From: Ornatilinea sp.
Lineage (GTDB): Bacteria > Chloroflexota > Anaerolineae > Anaerolineales > Anaerolineaceae
Assembly (NCBI GenBank): GCA_018433975.1
Contig: JAHDQE010000052.1
Location: 1 to 61,470, forward strand
Reading direction: 5' to 3'
DNA length: 61,470 nucleotides
In this document: in pieces, positions 1 to 9,254 of the stretch
How positions within the stretch are numbered: the first letter of the stretch is position 1
Layout of the letters: each line of letters begins with the position of its first letter
The notes under the pieces: model-generated
What the model was told of the DNA's origin: nothing
Seen by the model: only the letters and a program-made list of their open reading frames with translations
The model's database searches: none
Made by a program: the position numbers and the translations under genes

Positions 1-453
1 ATCGTTGGTTTGAGACCCACCCGCAAGACCGTTTGTACCGGTGTTGAGATGTTCCACAAGACACTGGACGAAGGTATGGCAGGTGATAACTGCGGACTGC
101 TGTTGCGCGGTATCAACCGTGACGACGTGGAACGCGGTATGGTGATTGCCAAACCCGGCAGCATTACTCCCCACACCAAATTCCTGGGTGAGGTTTATGT
201 GCTGCGAAAAGACGAAGGTGGCCGTCACAAGCCCTTCTTCGATGGCTACCGCCCACAGTTTTACATCCGGACCATGGATGTAACCGGCAACATTCACCTG
301 CCCGAGGGCACGGAAATGGTTATGCCTGGAGATAATATCAATCTGACCGCAGAACTGATTGTGCCCGTTGCTCTGGAACAGGGTTCCAAATTCGCTATCC
401 GCGAAGGTGGCCTGACCGTTGGCGCAGGTGTGATCACCAAAATTTTGGAGTAA
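1..453 (+). CDS. tuf: Elongation factor Tu, C-terminal part (5' end outside window)
   Basis: The reading frame is open from the first base and encodes about the last 150 residues of EF-Tu, the GTPase that delivers aminoacyl-tRNA to the ribosome. The visible part covers the end of domain 2 and domain 3: the TGVEMF and [10 protein letters not shown] stretches, the RGMVIAKPG stretch, the domain 3 RPQFYIRT motif, MVMPGDN, and the C-terminal [15 protein letters not shown]. It ends with a normal stop and is followed after 13 bp by rpsJ, the usual str-to-S10 junction. The GTPase domain lies upstream of the window, so nothing can be said about its start or promoter. Confidence 0.97.
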   Translation: MVGLRPTRKTVCTGVEMFHKTLDEGMAGDNCGLLLRGINRDDVERGMVIAKPGSITPHTKFLGEVYVLRKDEGGRHKPFFDGYRPQFYIRTMDVTGNIHLPEGTEMVMPGDNINLTAELIVPVALEQGSKFAIREGGLTVGAGVITKILE

Positions 454-466
454 TAGGGATACAGGT

Positions 467-775
467 ATGGCAAAACAACGGATCCGAATTCGTCTTAAGG
501 CATACGACCATCGTGTGCTTGACCAATCTGCGAAGCGAATTGTTGACACTGCGGAACGCAGCGGAGCAAAGGTTGTCGGCCCAGTTCCATTGCCGACCCG
601 AATCGAACGATTCACTGTTCGCCGTTCAACCTTTATTGATAAGGATTCTCACGAACACTTTGAGATCCGGACTCATAATCGATTAATCGATGTTCTTGAC
701 CCTGATGCAAAAACGATTGACATGTTGATGCGGTTGAATTTGCCCGCAGGTGTCGATATCGAAATCAAAATCTAG
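467..775 (+). CDS. rpsJ: Ribosomal protein S10
   Basis: 102 residues, the usual length for S10 (uS10), a 30S head protein that also acts with NusB in antitermination. The sequence begins [20 protein letters not shown] and contains the [14 protein letters not shown] loop segment. It sits 13 bp after tuf, so it is probably cotranscribed with the str operon. It is separated from rplC by 275 bp that carry hairpins and a -10-like element, which suggests that the transcription unit can be split here. Confidence 0.98.
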   Translation: MAKQRIRIRLKAYDHRVLDQSAKRIVDTAERSGAKVVGPVPLPTRIERFTVRRSTFIDKDSHEHFEIRTHNRLIDVLDPDAKTIDMLMRLNLPAGVDIEIKI

Positions 776-810
776 CGACGAAGTAAGTAAACTTGTTTGG
801 CTATAAGTGT

Positions 811-834
811 CTGGGCAGCTGTAATGCTGCCCAG
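811..834 (+). terminator. Hairpin after rpsJ (attenuator or weak terminator)
   Basis: A perfect 9-bp stem (CTGGGCAGC / GCTGCCCAG) with a 6-base loop lies 35 bp after the rpsJ stop codon. There is no T-run after it, so it is not a canonical intrinsic terminator. It may attenuate read-through from tuf-rpsJ or be an RNA processing or protein-binding structure. The structure is plain in the sequence; its function is inferred. Confidence 0.4.
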
Positions 835-838
835 AACC

Positions 839-972
839 TAGCAAAATTAGTAGTATAGCGGTATAATAGTACGGTTTGGGTTGGGCAGTGCCCAACTTTA
901 AACATTACATCGTGCAAGAGCAGTCTTGTGAGCGCACGGGACAAGATGCGGAGTGTTGCAGCAATATTGCTG
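839..972 (+). promoter_or_regulatory. Putative promoter and structured leader of the rplC operon
   Basis: A perfect TATAAT occurs at 862-867. The hexamer 17 bp upstream (839-844) matches TTGACA poorly, so the promoter is only moderately supported. Transcription from here would begin near 874, and the first bases would fold into a 7-bp hairpin at 880-896 (GTTGGGC / GCCCAAC). Further on there are a TCTTGT/ACAAGA pair (924-929, 941-946) and a 14-base perfect palindrome at 959-972. Such leaders in S10-type operons often carry autoregulation by an operon protein such as L4. That role is inferred from the position only; I do not recognise a known leader family here. Confidence 0.45.
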
Positions 973-1050
973 ACTGTACGGTGCCAAGATGATGCAGCGA
1001 AGCCCAAGCTGACAGTCTTGTATCTTAAAAAATTGAAGGAGAAAATCGAG

Positions 1051-1680
1051 ATGTTTAAAGGGCTGATAGGCAAGAAAATCGGCATGACCCAGATTTTCGA
1101 TGAAAGTGGTGCGGCTATACCTGTGACCATCATCGAGGCTGGGCCTTGCTATGTTACCCAGGTTCGCGCGCCCGAAAGCGACGGGTACTCCGCCGTGCAA
1201 CTGGGTTTCGAAGAAGTGAAACCGAAACGCCTCACTGGAGGCACATTGGGGCACCTCAAGCGCAATAATCTGCCCCCATTGCGCTTTTTGCGTGAGTTTC
1301 GAGCCAAAGACCTCAGCGTTGGTGAAGGCGACACGGTCAAGGTAGATCAGTTTGTGGTTGGCGACCATGTTGATGTTACCGGCACAAGCAAGGGCCGGGG
1401 ATTTGCTGGCGCAGTAAAACGATTTGGCTTTCGTGGCGGCCCCAAAACTCACGGTCAATCTGACCGCCTGCGCGCCCCAGGCTCGCATGGCTCCGGCACG
1501 ACCCCTGGCCGGGTTTGGAAAGGTGTAAAAGCCCCTGGCCATTATGGCAACACCCGTGTTACTGCTCAGAATCTGGAAGTAGCTTTAGTGGATCCTGAAC
1601 GGAATTTGCTCGGTGTGCGGGGTGCTGTTCCAGGCTCGCGTGGTGGTCTAGTCTTGATTAATGAGGCGCGAAAACAGTAA
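1051..1680 (+). CDS. rplC: Ribosomal protein L3
   Basis: 209 residues. L3 (uL3) is a 50S assembly-initiator protein near the peptidyl-transferase centre. The protein starts MFKGLIGKKIGMTQIF and carries the central glycine-rich loop (FRGGPKTHGQSDRLRAPGS) that reaches towards the catalytic site. The frame is open upstream to 928, but the ATG at 1051 has a GAAGGAG ribosome-binding site at the right distance and matches the family start, so I use it. It opens the L3-L4-L23-L2 part of the operon, with an independent promoter possible just upstream. Confidence 0.97.
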   Translation: MFKGLIGKKIGMTQIFDESGAAIPVTIIEAGPCYVTQVRAPESDGYSAVQLGFEEVKPKRLTGGTLGHLKRNNLPPLRFLREFRAKDLSVGEGDTVKVDQFVVGDHVDVTGTSKGRGFAGAVKRFGFRGGPKTHGQSDRLRAPGSHGSGTTPGRVWKGVKAPGHYGNTRVTAQNLEVALVDPERNLLGVRGAVPGSRGGLVLINEARKQ

Positions 1681-1711
1681 TGTTTTCCTGCACAAAGGGA
1701 GCAAAGGTATT

Positions 1712-2338
1712 ATGTTAGTGGATGTAATGAACATGGAGGGGCAGAAGGTCAGCGAAATTGAGCTGCCCGCCGATATTTTTGAAGCCCCAGTTTATATGGA
1801 TCTGATGCACCAGGCTTATGTTCGCCAAATGGCAAATAAACGTCTGGGCACCCACGAAACGAAGACTCGTGGGCAAGTCTCGGGTGGTGGAAAACGACCG
1901 TGGCGCCAGAAGGGCACTGGACGCGCGCGACAAGGTTCCATCCGAGCTGCGCATTGGAAGGGTGGTGGAAAGATTTTTACCCCCCACATGCGTGATTATT
2001 CAAAAGCGATGCCGCGCAAAATGCGCCGGGCTGCTTTGCGGTCTGCGCTTTCTGTGAAGGCTGCGGAATTGGGTTTAGTTCTGGTAGACGAACTGAAGCT
2101 TGCTGAGCCGAAGACCCGTCTGATGGTGAACTCCCTCAACGCTCTGGTCGGGGAAAACTCTGTGTTGGTTTTGATCCCTAATAAAGAGGATCATGAAGAT
2201 GTTCTCCGCGCCGCACGGAACCTGCCGGATGCCAAAGTTATGCTGGCAAATTACCTGAATATTCGTGACTTATTGGTTTTCGATAAACTGGTGATGCCGG
2301 TGGCAGCTCTCGATGTTATTCAGAGCTATCTGGGATAG
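1712..2338 (+). CDS. rplD: Ribosomal protein L4
   Basis: 208 residues. L4 (uL4) binds 23S rRNA, lines the exit tunnel, and in many bacteria represses its own operon. The conserved tunnel-loop region TRGQVSGGGKRPWRQKGTGRAR is present in the middle, and the C-terminal globular part ends with LNIRDLLVFDKLVMP. The start at 1712 (MLVDVMN) fits the family N-terminus. An ATG at 1727 is a weaker alternative, and the frame is open upstream into the end of rplC. There is a 31-bp gap after rplC and 12 bp before rplW. Confidence 0.96.
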   Translation: MLVDVMNMEGQKVSEIELPADIFEAPVYMDLMHQAYVRQMANKRLGTHETKTRGQVSGGGKRPWRQKGTGRARQGSIRAAHWKGGGKIFTPHMRDYSKAMPRKMRRAALRSALSVKAAELGLVLVDELKLAEPKTRLMVNSLNALVGENSVLVLIPNKEDHEDVLRAARNLPDAKVMLANYLNIRDLLVFDKLVMPVAALDVIQSYLG

Positions 2339-2350
2339 GAGGAGGAAAAA

Positions 2351-2653
2351 ATGAGCACAATTTACGATATTCTCCGCCGTCCGCTGGTGACAGAAAAATC
2401 AAATTATCAGTTGGGCAAGCTGCACCAGTATGTGTTTGAAGTAGCACCTGATGCTACCCGGACCCAGGTCAAAGAAGCTGTTAATAAGCTGTTTGATGTG
2501 GATGTTCTGAAGGTCAACATCATTAACGTTCCGGCCAAACGGTCGCGCCGCGGACGCAGCCGCCGATGGGGAATCCGAAAGTCGATGTACAAAAAGGCTA
2601 TCGTTACCCTGTCACCGGAAGACCGAATCCCGTTCTTTGAAGGGGTAGAGTAA
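2351..2653 (+). CDS. rplW: Ribosomal protein L23
   Basis: 100 residues. L23 (uL23) lies at the exit-tunnel rim and is a docking site for trigger factor and SRP. Typical features are [13 protein letters not shown] at the start, [18 protein letters not shown], and the basic loop with [10 protein letters not shown] strong AGGAGGAGG ribosome-binding site precedes the ATG. The stop codon overlaps the rplB start by one base, indicating translational coupling. Confidence 0.97.
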   Translation: MSTIYDILRRPLVTEKSNYQLGKLHQYVFEVAPDATRTQVKEAVNKLFDVDVLKVNIINVPAKRSRRGRSRRWGIRKSMYKKAIVTLSPEDRIPFFEGVE

Positions 2654-3489
2654 TGGCAGTAAAAGTATATAAACCGGTAACCCCTGGTCAACGACACAAG
2701 ACCAGCTATACATTCGAGGAAATCACCAAAGATAAGCCAGAGCGCTCATTGGTGGTGGTGAAACAAAAGCACTCGGGTCGGAATGCTTATGGACGCATTA
2801 CTGTCCGTCATCAAGGTGGTGGACACAAGCAAAAAATTCGTCTCGTTGATTTCAAACGGGATAAACGGGGCGTTCCGGCAAAAGTTGCTGCAATTGAATA
2901 TGATCCGAATCGGACTGCTCGATTGGCACTGCTTCACTACGCAGATGGCGAAAAGCGATACATCCTGGCTCCTGTGGGGCTGCGTGTTGGCGACCCGGTA
3001 GAAGCGGGTCCTCGGGCGGATATCCGTCTGGGCAACAGCCTCCCCATTTCCAGCATCCCCGTGGGTACAATGATCCACAATGTGGAGATGGCTGAAGGAC
3101 GGGGTGGTCAGTTGGCGCGCGCCGCAGGTGGAGCTGCTCAACTGCTGGCAAAAGAGGGTGATTATGCTCAGGTACGTTTACCCTCCGGCGAGGTACGTCT
3201 GGTTCGCCAGGTTTGCTACGCGACCATTGGTCAGGTAGGTAATCTGGACCACAGCAATATCAAGCTGGGTAAAGCGGGACGCAAACGGCATATGGGTATC
3301 AGGCCAACCGTTCGTGGTAGTGCGATGTCTCCTCGAGACCATCCGCATGGTGGTGGTGAAGGCCGTCAGCCGATCGGTATGCCTGGTCCGAAAACCCCGT
3401 GGGGCCAACCCGCTCATGGGTACAAGACCCGCCGAAATAAAAGTACTGAGAAATATATTGTTCGACGCCGCAAGAGCGGTGGCCGCTAG
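2653..3489 (+). CDS. rplB: Ribosomal protein L2
   Basis: 278 residues, normal length. L2 (uL2) is a large 50S protein needed for subunit association and peptidyl-transferase activity. The OB-like and SH3-like domains are followed by the hallmark [17 protein letters not shown] segment, which holds the conserved histidine near the active site, and a basic tail. It overlaps rplW by one base. Nothing is missing compared with the family. Confidence 0.98.
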   Translation: MAVKVYKPVTPGQRHKTSYTFEEITKDKPERSLVVVKQKHSGRNAYGRITVRHQGGGHKQKIRLVDFKRDKRGVPAKVAAIEYDPNRTARLALLHYADGEKRYILAPVGLRVGDPVEAGPRADIRLGNSLPISSIPVGTMIHNVEMAEGRGGQLARAAGGAAQLLAKEGDYAQVRLPSGEVRLVRQVCYATIGQVGNLDHSNIKLGKAGRKRHMGIRPTVRGSAMSPRDHPHGGGEGRQPIGMPGPKTPWGQPAHGYKTRRNKSTEKYIVRRRKSGGR

Positions 3490-3535
3490 TCGCTTTTAGT
3501 AAATAGTAATTGGAGAGCGAGAGAGGGACGAAAAT

Positions 3536-3814
3536 ATGTCACGATCGCTGAAAAAAGGGCCTTTCATAGCCCCAAAGCTTTTGAAAAAAATTGAAGAAAT
3601 GAATGCACGCGGTGAGAAGAAAGTGATCCGAACCTGGAGTAGGGCCAGCACAATCTTCCCCCAGATGGTTGGACATACGATTGCTGTTCACGATGGTCGC
3701 CGTCATGTTCCGATTTATATTACGGACAATATGGTAGGGCATCGTTTGGGTGAATTTGCGCCAACCCGCCACTTTCGTGGCCATATCGTTGAGAAATCAT
3801 CTAAAAGGAGGTAG
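3536..3814 (+). CDS. rpsS: Ribosomal protein S19
   Basis: 92 residues. S19 (uS19) is a head protein of the small subunit that contacts S13 and the A-site finger. It begins with the typical SRSLKKGPF and ends with the usual [12 protein letters not shown] and a basic tail. A GAGAGAGGGA purine stretch lies just upstream. The gene is 46 bp after rplB and 3 bp before rplV. Confidence 0.97.
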   Translation: MSRSLKKGPFIAPKLLKKIEEMNARGEKKVIRTWSRASTIFPQMVGHTIAVHDGRRHVPIYITDNMVGHRLGEFAPTRHFRGHIVEKSSKRR

Positions 3815-3817
3815 GTC

Positions 3818-4159
3818 ATGGCAACTGATATTCACGCTAAGTTAAGTCATTGTGGCGTTTCAGCCCAGAAGGCCCGCCTGGTTGTAGATTTGATCCGGGG
3901 CAAGCAGGTGAACGAAGCAATGAACACCCTGCACTTTGCTAACAAAGTTGCCGCCCGTCACGTCGAGAAGCTGCTGGCTTCTGCGATTGCGAATGGCGAA
4001 GAAAACTTTGGGGTCAGTCGAGATGATCTTTATGTATACCGCATCACAGCGGATGAAGCACCAACCCGCAAATGGCGTCGATTTGGAGCCCGTGGTCGAT
4101 TCAAACCGATTTTACGGCGCACATCTCATATCAACATCATTTTACGTGAGCGAGAGTAA
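3818..4159 (+). CDS. rplV: Ribosomal protein L22
   Basis: 113 residues. L22 (uL22) lines the exit tunnel with its long hairpin; this loop is where macrolide resistance changes occur in other bacteria. Recognised by SAQKARLVVDLIRGK near the N-terminus and the C-terminal hairpin ending RTSHINIILRE. An AAAGGAGG ribosome-binding site overlaps the end of rpsS, so the two are probably coupled. Confidence 0.97.
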   Translation: MATDIHAKLSHCGVSAQKARLVVDLIRGKQVNEAMNTLHFANKVAARHVEKLLASAIANGEENFGVSRDDLYVYRITADEAPTRKWRRFGARGRFKPILRRTSHINIILRERE

Positions 4160-4191
4160 AGTTGGAGTAAGGAATAATTCCAGGAGATATT

Positions 4192-4869
4192 ATGGGTCGT
4201 AAAGTTCATCCGATTGGATTTCGGTTAAATATCAATAAACCCTGGCTGGGTCGGTGGTACGCTGAAGGCGACAAATATGTTGATCAACTTCAGCAGGATT
4301 TCAAAATCCGTGAACTCATTCAGGCTCAGGCTGGCAACGCGGGCGTTTCCCAAATTGAGGTCGAACGCTTCCCTGGCAAAGTGAAAGTTTTGATTCACAC
4401 CGCCAAACCCGGTATTTTAATTGGGCGAAAAGGCGAAACTGTGAAAAAACTGCGCAAAGACCTGGAAGCTCTGACCGGCGCCCGGATTGATCTCGAAATC
4501 AAAGAGATTAAATCCCCCGACATGGATGCTTATCTGGTTGCTCAGAACATTGCTTCTCAGATTAATCGCCGTGTAAGCTATCGTCGCGCTATGAAACGCG
4601 CGATTCAGCAGGGCATACGTCAGGGAGCCGAGGGTGTGAAAATTTCTGTTTCCGGTCGTCTTTCCGGTGCTGAAATGGCCCGCACTGTCTGGCTGCGTGA
4701 AGGACGGGTTCCGCTGCAAACTCTCCGTGCAAACATTGATTTTTCTATGACCGAAGCACTGACCACCTACGGGAAAATTGGTGTAAAAGTCTGGATTTAC
4801 AAAGGCACAGTTATGCCTGAAACGGAAGAGAAAGTTCAGCCCACCGAGGGCGTTTACGTTAGCGAGTAA
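4192..4869 (+). CDS. rpsC: Ribosomal protein S3
   Basis: 225 residues. S3 (uS3) lies at the mRNA entrance and contributes to the helicase activity of the ribosome. The N-terminus [11 protein letters not shown], a KH domain with the [15 protein letters not shown] loop around residues 75-95, and the C-terminal domain with [10 protein letters not shown] and GVKVWIYKG are all present. The C-terminal acidic tail is short. The ATG has an AGGAGAT site upstream. Confidence 0.98.
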   Translation: MGRKVHPIGFRLNINKPWLGRWYAEGDKYVDQLQQDFKIRELIQAQAGNAGVSQIEVERFPGKVKVLIHTAKPGILIGRKGETVKKLRKDLEALTGARIDLEIKEIKSPDMDAYLVAQNIASQINRRVSYRRAMKRAIQQGIRQGAEGVKISVSGRLSGAEMARTVWLREGRVPLQTLRANIDFSMTEALTTYGKIGVKVWIYKGTVMPETEEKVQPTEGVYVSE

Positions 4870-4917
4870 ACATTACGCCGGGCAGCCAAACCTGGCGAAT
4901 TGAAAGAGGTATGGATT

Positions 4918-5340
4918 ATGTTAATGCCAAAACGCGTTAAATTTCGCAAGCAAATGCGTGGCCGTATGCGAGGCAAGGCATTGCGCGGTGCGGAAATTAA
5001 CTTCGGCGATTATGGGTTGCAAGCATTGGAGCCAGGTTGGATCTCGGCACGGCAGATTGAAGCTGCCCGACGGGCAATGGTTCGTGTGATGCGCCGTCGT
5101 GGAAAATTGTGGATCCGGATCTTTCCGGATAAACCTTATACTCATCGACCGGCAGAAACCCGTATGGGTAAAGGTAAAGGAAATGTAGAATACTGGGTAG
5201 CCGTTGTGCGCCCAGGGCGGATGATGTTTGAAATTGCTGGTCTGCCCTCTGACGTGGCTCTTGAAGCGCTGCACCAGGCTTCTTACAAGCTTTCCATTAA
5301 GACCAAAATTGTGTCTCGTGAAGACTTGGGAGGTGAGTAA
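4918..5340 (+). CDS. rplP: Ribosomal protein L16
   Basis: 140 residues. L16 (uL16) sits at the A-site side of the peptidyl-transferase centre and helps position tRNA. The family N-terminus [17 protein letters not shown] starts exactly at 4918, 8 bases after an AAGAGG site. An upstream in-frame extension to 4900 starts with TTG and lacks a better site. The conserved GRMMFEIAG and [12 protein letters not shown] segments are present. Confidence 0.97.
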   Translation: MLMPKRVKFRKQMRGRMRGKALRGAEINFGDYGLQALEPGWISARQIEAARRAMVRVMRRRGKLWIRIFPDKPYTHRPAETRMGKGKGNVEYWVAVVRPGRMMFEIAGLPSDVALEALHQASYKLSIKTKIVSREDLGGE

Positions 5341-5342
5341 CC

Positions 5343-5558
5343 ATGAAGGCCGAAGCGATTCGACTTTTATCTGTAGAGGAGATTTATTCAAAATTGGCGG
5401 ATGCACGCCAGGAATTGATGAATCTGCGATTTCAAACAGTAACCGGGCAGTTAACGGATACCAGCCGTCTGCCACAGGCACGGCGTGAAATAGCCCGGTT
5501 GGAGACGATCCTGCGAGAAAAAGAGCTGGCTGCTGTTCAGCAGGAAGGTGAGAAATGA
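5343..5558 (+). CDS. rpmC: Ribosomal protein L29
   Basis: 71 residues forming the usual two long helices (EEIYSKLADARQELMNLRFQ and LPQARREIARLETILREKE). L29 (uL29) lies at the tunnel exit next to L23. Two bases separate it from rplP, and its end overlaps the rpsQ start as ATGA, so the three are translationally coupled. Confidence 0.95.
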   Translation: MKAEAIRLLSVEEIYSKLADARQELMNLRFQTVTGQLTDTSRLPQARREIARLETILREKELAAVQQEGEK

Positions 5559-5827
5559 GTCAACGACGAAGAATAACCGGTGTCGTTACCAGCGATAAGA
5601 TGATGAAAACGGTTGTGGTAGAGATTACCCGAACTTTTCGTCACCCGCTGTATGGTAAAGTTGTGCACTCCTCTAAGCGTGTAAAAGCTCATGATGATTT
5701 GGGCTGCCGAACTGGGGACGAGGTGCAAATTGTTGAAAGCAAACCGCTTTCTCGTGAAAAGCGTTGGGTCGTTGAAACGATCTTAAAGCGACAGGAAGCT
5801 GCTGAAATTGTTGTCGAAGGAGAATAA
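5555..5827 (+). CDS. rpsQ: Ribosomal protein S17
   Basis: 90 residues. S17 (uS17) is an OB-fold primary binder of 16S rRNA. The signature GVVTSDKMMKTVVVEI is near the N-terminus, followed by HPLYGKVVHSSKRVKAHD and KPLSREKRWVV. A GAAGGTGAG site lies inside the end of rpmC. The gene is coupled to rplN 3 bp downstream. Confidence 0.97.
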   Translation: MSQRRRITGVVTSDKMMKTVVVEITRTFRHPLYGKVVHSSKRVKAHDDLGCRTGDEVQIVESKPLSREKRWVVETILKRQEAAEIVVEGE

Positions 5828-5830
5828 GCT

Positions 5831-6202
5831 ATGATTCAACAAGAATCTCGCCTTAAAGTTGCAGACAACACAGGAGCCCGAGAAATTCTGGTCATCCATG
5901 TCATGGGTGGTTCGAAGCGTCGCTATGGTCGGATTGGTGATGTTGTGGTCGCAACCGTGAAATCTGCCACGCCGCAGGGCTCGGTGAAGAAAAGCGATGT
6001 CGTCAAAGCTGTGATTGTCCGTTGTGCAAAAGAATGGCGCCGTGAAGATGGCTCTTCTATTCGGTTTGATGACAATGCAGCAGTGATCCTGGATACGGAT
6101 GGACAGAATCCGAAAGGAACCCGTATTTTTGGGCCTGTTGCACGTGAACTCCGCGAGAAGGGTTTTATGAAAATCGTTTCTTTAGCCCCGGAAGTACTGT
6201 AG
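5831..6202 (+). CDS. rplN: Ribosomal protein L14
   Basis: 123 residues. L14 (uL14) lies at the subunit interface and is the binding surface of the silencing factor RsfS. It begins [19 protein letters not shown] and contains [12 protein letters not shown] and [20 protein letters not shown] precedes the ATG. Nothing unusual. Confidence 0.98.
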   Translation: MIQQESRLKVADNTGAREILVIHVMGGSKRRYGRIGDVVVATVKSATPQGSVKKSDVVKAVIVRCAKEWRREDGSSIRFDDNAAVILDTDGQNPKGTRIFGPVARELREKGFMKIVSLAPEVL

Positions 6203-6226
6203 GGTTAGAGGATAGAGGAGCGAAGC

Positions 6227-6559
6227 ATGAAAGTCAAAATTCGCAAGGGCGATCAGGTTGTTGTGATCAGTGGTCGCTCGGAAGATAAAGGTAAACGCGG
6301 CGAAGTCATCAAGGTTCTGCCAGACGAAAATCGTGTTGTGGTCCAGGGCGTCAACGTTCGTACCAAGCACCAGCGTCAGGTACAGAGTCAGGGACGCACC
6401 GTCAACCCGGGAATAGTGCGGTTCGAGGCCCCACTTCATATTTCGAATGTGATGCTGGTTTGCCCGAAATGCAATAAACCCGCTCGGGTTGGAATTTCCC
6501 GAGAAGGTGGCAAAGCGCTGCGGGTTTGTAAAAAATGCGAAGCCATCATTGATGACTAG
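6227..6559 (+). CDS. rplX: Ribosomal protein L24, zinc-ribbon type
   Basis: 110 residues. L24 (uL24) starts 50S assembly. The N-terminal KOW motif ([25 protein letters not shown]) is followed by a C-terminal ribbon with two CxxC pairs (CPKC and CKKC), which should bind zinc. An AGAGGAG site precedes the ATG. The zinc-retaining form matches the S14, S4 and L36 versions in the same operon. Confidence 0.97.
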   Translation: MKVKIRKGDQVVVISGRSEDKGKRGEVIKVLPDENRVVVQGVNVRTKHQRQVQSQGRTVNPGIVRFEAPLHISNVMLVCPKCNKPARVGISREGGKALRVCKKCEAIIDD

Positions 6560-6578
6560 CCTGCGGGAGTGTTGAAGT

Positions 6579-7121
6579 ATGAACGTTTTACATGAGAAAT
6601 ATCAAAATGAGGTTGTTCCAGTTTTGATGAAAGAACTGGACCTGGGTAATGTCAATCAGGTTCCCCGGATCACGAAAGTTGTCGTGAATATCGGGTTGGG
6701 TGAGGCATTGGATAACCCGAAGGCGCTGGACGCTGCAGTTTCGGATTTGACAATCATTACCGGGCAAAAACCTGTTGTCATTGCAGCCCGAAAGAGCATT
6801 GCTAACTTCAAGCTGCGTGAAGGCAGACAGATTGGTGCAAAGGTGACTTTGCGTGGAGAACGGATGTGGGCGTTTTTGGACCGTTTGATGAACATCGCTC
6901 TGCCCCGTGTTCGTGACTTCCGTGGGATTTCAGATGAGTCATTTGATGGCCGTGGAAACTATACTCTCGGACTGCGAGAACAATTGATTTTCCCGGAAAT
7001 TGAATACGATAAGATTGATAAAATCCGAGGTATGGAAGTTTCGATTGTTACGACAGCTCTGAGCGATGAACAAGGGCGCACAATGCTGAAGTTATTAGGG
7101 ATGCCTTTCAGGAAGGATTAA
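6579..7121 (+). CDS. rplE: Ribosomal protein L5
   Basis: 180 residues. L5 (uL5) binds 5S rRNA and contacts P-site tRNA. Family landmarks include [11 protein letters not shown], the [22 protein letters not shown] stretch, the DFRGIS loop and the C-terminal GMPFRKD. One base separates it from the next gene. Confidence 0.98.
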   Translation: MNVLHEKYQNEVVPVLMKELDLGNVNQVPRITKVVVNIGLGEALDNPKALDAAVSDLTIITGQKPVVIAARKSIANFKLREGRQIGAKVTLRGERMWAFLDRLMNIALPRVRDFRGISDESFDGRGNYTLGLREQLIFPEIEYDKIDKIRGMEVSIVTTALSDEQGRTMLKLLGMPFRKD

Positions 7122-7122
7122 T

Positions 7123-7305
7123 ATGGCGAAGAAGTGCATGACTTATCGTGAACAGCGCAGAACGTATCCCAATCAGGTACGCAATCGCTGTAAAGTTTGT
7201 GGAAGACCGCGAGGATATTTGCGTCGGTTTGGTCTGTGCCGCATTTGTTTCCGCGAGTTAGCTTTGAAAGGTCAGTTACCTGGCGTGAGGAAGTCATCCT
7301 GGTAG
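7123..7305 (+). CDS. rpsN: Ribosomal protein S14, zinc (type Z) form
   Basis: 60 residues, the short zinc-binding form of S14 (uS14). Cysteines 23, 26, 39 and 42 form two CxxC pairs, and the C-terminus [11 protein letters not shown] is typical. It lies 1 bp after rplE, with the AAGGA site inside the end of rplE. Together with the zinc forms of S4 and L36 it suggests no zinc-sparing replacement in this operon. Confidence 0.98.
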   Translation: MAKKCMTYREQRRTYPNQVRNRCKVCGRPRGYLRRFGLCRICFRELALKGQLPGVRKSSW

Positions 7306-7325
7306 TCTGCCGGAGGAAATGATAA

Positions 7326-7739
7326 ATGAGTGTAAATGATCCGATTGCCGATATGTTAACTCGCATTCGTAACGGTGTGATGGCTGAAAAATCTCTGGTT
7401 GCAATGCCTACTTCAAAAACGAAGGTGGAAATTGCCAGAATCCTCAAAGAAGAGGGTTTCATCCAGAATTATGATGTCGTTGAAGGTGACCGACCAACGC
7501 ACCAGGTTTTGCGAATCCAATTGAAATATGTGGGTGACCGACGTCAGAAGCGACCCGTGATTACCGGAGTAGAACGAGTCAGCCGACCTGGTCGCCGGGT
7601 GTATACCCATAAAGAAGATATTCCCTGGATTCTTTCGGGATTAGGAATTGCAATCCTGACAACTCCCAAAGGGATTATGACTGGACAGCGCGCCCGTAAA
7701 GTTGGTGTGGGCGGCGAAATCATCTGCAAGGTCTGGTAG
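7326..7739 (+). CDS. rpsH: Ribosomal protein S8
   Basis: 137 residues. S8 (uS8) binds the central domain of 16S rRNA and in enteric bacteria represses the spc operon. N-terminal DPIADMLTRIRNG and C-terminal GIAILTTPKGIMTGQRARKVGVGGEIICKVW match the family closely. A GGAGGAAA site precedes the ATG. Confidence 0.98.
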   Translation: MSVNDPIADMLTRIRNGVMAEKSLVAMPTSKTKVEIARILKEEGFIQNYDVVEGDRPTHQVLRIQLKYVGDRRQKRPVITGVERVSRPGRRVYTHKEDIPWILSGLGIAILTTPKGIMTGQRARKVGVGGEIICKVW

Positions 7740-7765
7740 ACCCCAGGGAGCAAGGAGGTAGAAAA

Positions 7766-8311
7766 GTGTCTCGAATTGGTCGTTTGCCTGTGGACATTCC
7801 TGCTGGTGTGCAGGTGGATATCCAGGGAAGTGAAGTTAAAGTCAAGGGCCCAAAGGGTGAATTGGCTTTCACGCACCTGCCCGAAGTCACCGTGCATATG
7901 GAAGCGAACCAGATTTTGGTTCAAAGAAGCTCTGATGAGCCCTTCCCACGAGCCATTCATGGAACCACACGGGCTTTGATCCAGAATATGGTTACCGGTG
8001 TCAGCACCGGGTTTACCAAAGTGTTAGAAATTCAGGGTGTCGGTTATCGTGCCGAGATGGACGGGAAAAATCTCGTCTTGAATGTAGGGTATTCTCATCC
8101 TGTTGTTGTTGAGCCGCCGGAAGGTATTGAATTTGATGTGGATACCAAAACTCGGTTGGTGAAAATTATTGGCTCTAATAAAGAAGTTGTTGGTCAGGTT
8201 GCAGCTGATATCCGCAAGATCCGAAAGCCGGAACCCTACAAAGGGAAAGGTATTCGTTATCTTGGCGAGCATGTCCGTCGCAAGGCTGGTAAAGCTGGTA
8301 AGGCTGGCTAA
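7766..8311 (+). CDS. rplF: Ribosomal protein L6
   Basis: 181 residues with a GTG start (SRIGRLPVDIPAGV) preceded by AAGGAGG. L6 (uL6) sits near the factor-binding centre. The C-terminal signature PEPYKGKGIRYLGEHVRRKAGK is present. The protein ends in a short run of repeated K-A-G units coded by three nearly identical 9-bp repeats, a possible slippage site with no likely functional effect. Confidence 0.97.
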   Translation: MSRIGRLPVDIPAGVQVDIQGSEVKVKGPKGELAFTHLPEVTVHMEANQILVQRSSDEPFPRAIHGTTRALIQNMVTGVSTGFTKVLEIQGVGYRAEMDGKNLVLNVGYSHPVVVEPPEGIEFDVDTKTRLVKIIGSNKEVVGQVAADIRKIRKPEPYKGKGIRYLGEHVRRKAGKAGKAG

Positions 8312-8329
8312 AGAGATAGGTGACTGGTT

Positions 8330-8695
8330 ATGGCGAAAATGTCTCGTAATGATGCACGTCTGCGACGTCATCGACGGGTGCGCAAGCACATGGAAGGTAC
8401 CCCCGAGCGTCCACGGCTGTGTGTGTTCCGCAGTTTGACACATATCAATGCTCAGGTCATTGATGATAAAGCTGGCAATACGTTAGCTTATGCTTCTACG
8501 GTTGATCACGAACTTCGCGAAAAGCTCGCAGGTTTGACTAAGACAGAGCAGGCTCGACTCGTCGGGGAATTAGTGGCAAAGCGGGCCCTGGATAAGGGTG
8601 TTGAAGAAGTGGTCTTTGACCGCGGTGGTTTCAAGTATATCGGCCGTGTGAAAGCACTGGCAGATGCCGCTCGTGAAGCTGGCCTGAAATTCTAA
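8330..8695 (+). CDS. rplR: Ribosomal protein L18
   Basis: 121 residues. L18 (uL18) binds 5S rRNA with L5. [21 protein letters not shown] at the N-terminus and [24 protein letters not shown] at the C-terminus are diagnostic. The gap after rplF is 18 bp. Confidence 0.97.
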   Translation: MAKMSRNDARLRRHRRVRKHMEGTPERPRLCVFRSLTHINAQVIDDKAGNTLAYASTVDHELREKLAGLTKTEQARLVGELVAKRALDKGVEEVVFDRGGFKYIGRVKALADAAREAGLKF

Positions 8696-8729
8696 GGCGA
8701 GTTTTAAAAAGCAATAAAGGACCTTACTT

Positions 8730-9254
8730 ATGGATAAGTACCAATCAGTGGAAGAACAATTTGACGAGCGCGTAATTGAAATTGCCCGCGTGGCGAAAGT
8801 TGTAAAAGGTGGACGCCGCTTCCAGTTCCGGGTGACCGTCGTTATCGGCGACAATAATGGTCAGGTCGGAATGGGCGTAGGGAAAGCCAACGCAGTGCCG
8901 GATGCCATGCGGAAAGCAAGCGAGCGTGCTCGAAAGAATTTGCGCAACTATAATGTGTACGGCACAACAATCCCGCATGAAGTTGTTGGCCGGACTGCTG
9001 GCGCACGTGTTTTGTTGAAACCAGCTTCTCGCGGTACAGGTGTTATCGCTGGCGGCAGTGTGCGTGCCGTTGTGGAAGCTGCAGGCATTCGTGATATTCT
9101 GACCAAATCAATGGGCAGCGCGAATGTATTGAATGTGGTCAAGGCAACCTTCGATGCACTGGATCAATTGAAATCTCCAGAGCGAGAAGCTGCACGGCGT
9201 GGAAAATCTGCGCAGGAATTGATCCCATATTGGGAGCGGAGGAAGAATGCCTAA
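8730..9254 (+). CDS. rpsE: Ribosomal protein S5
   Basis: 174 residues. S5 (uS5) contributes to mRNA decoding fidelity at the entrance. The double-stranded-RNA-binding N-terminal half includes [19 protein letters not shown] and [20 protein letters not shown]; the C-terminal half includes [18 protein letters not shown]. An AAAGGA site precedes the ATG. Its last 8 bases overlap the rpmD start, so coupling is likely. Confidence 0.98.
   Translation: MDKYQSVEEQFDERVIEIARVAKVVKGGRRFQFRVTVVIGDNNGQVGMGVGKANAVPDAMRKASERARKNLRNYNVYGTTIPHEVVGRTAGARVLLKPASRGTGVIAGGSVRAVVEAAGIRDILTKSMGSANVLNVVKATFDALDQLKSPEREAARRGKSAQELIPYWERRKNA

Noticed and set aside
898..1542. Long minus-strand frame over rplC (214 codons)
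   Set aside because: Shadow of rplC: no family resemblance and no ribosome-binding site, while rplC is certain.
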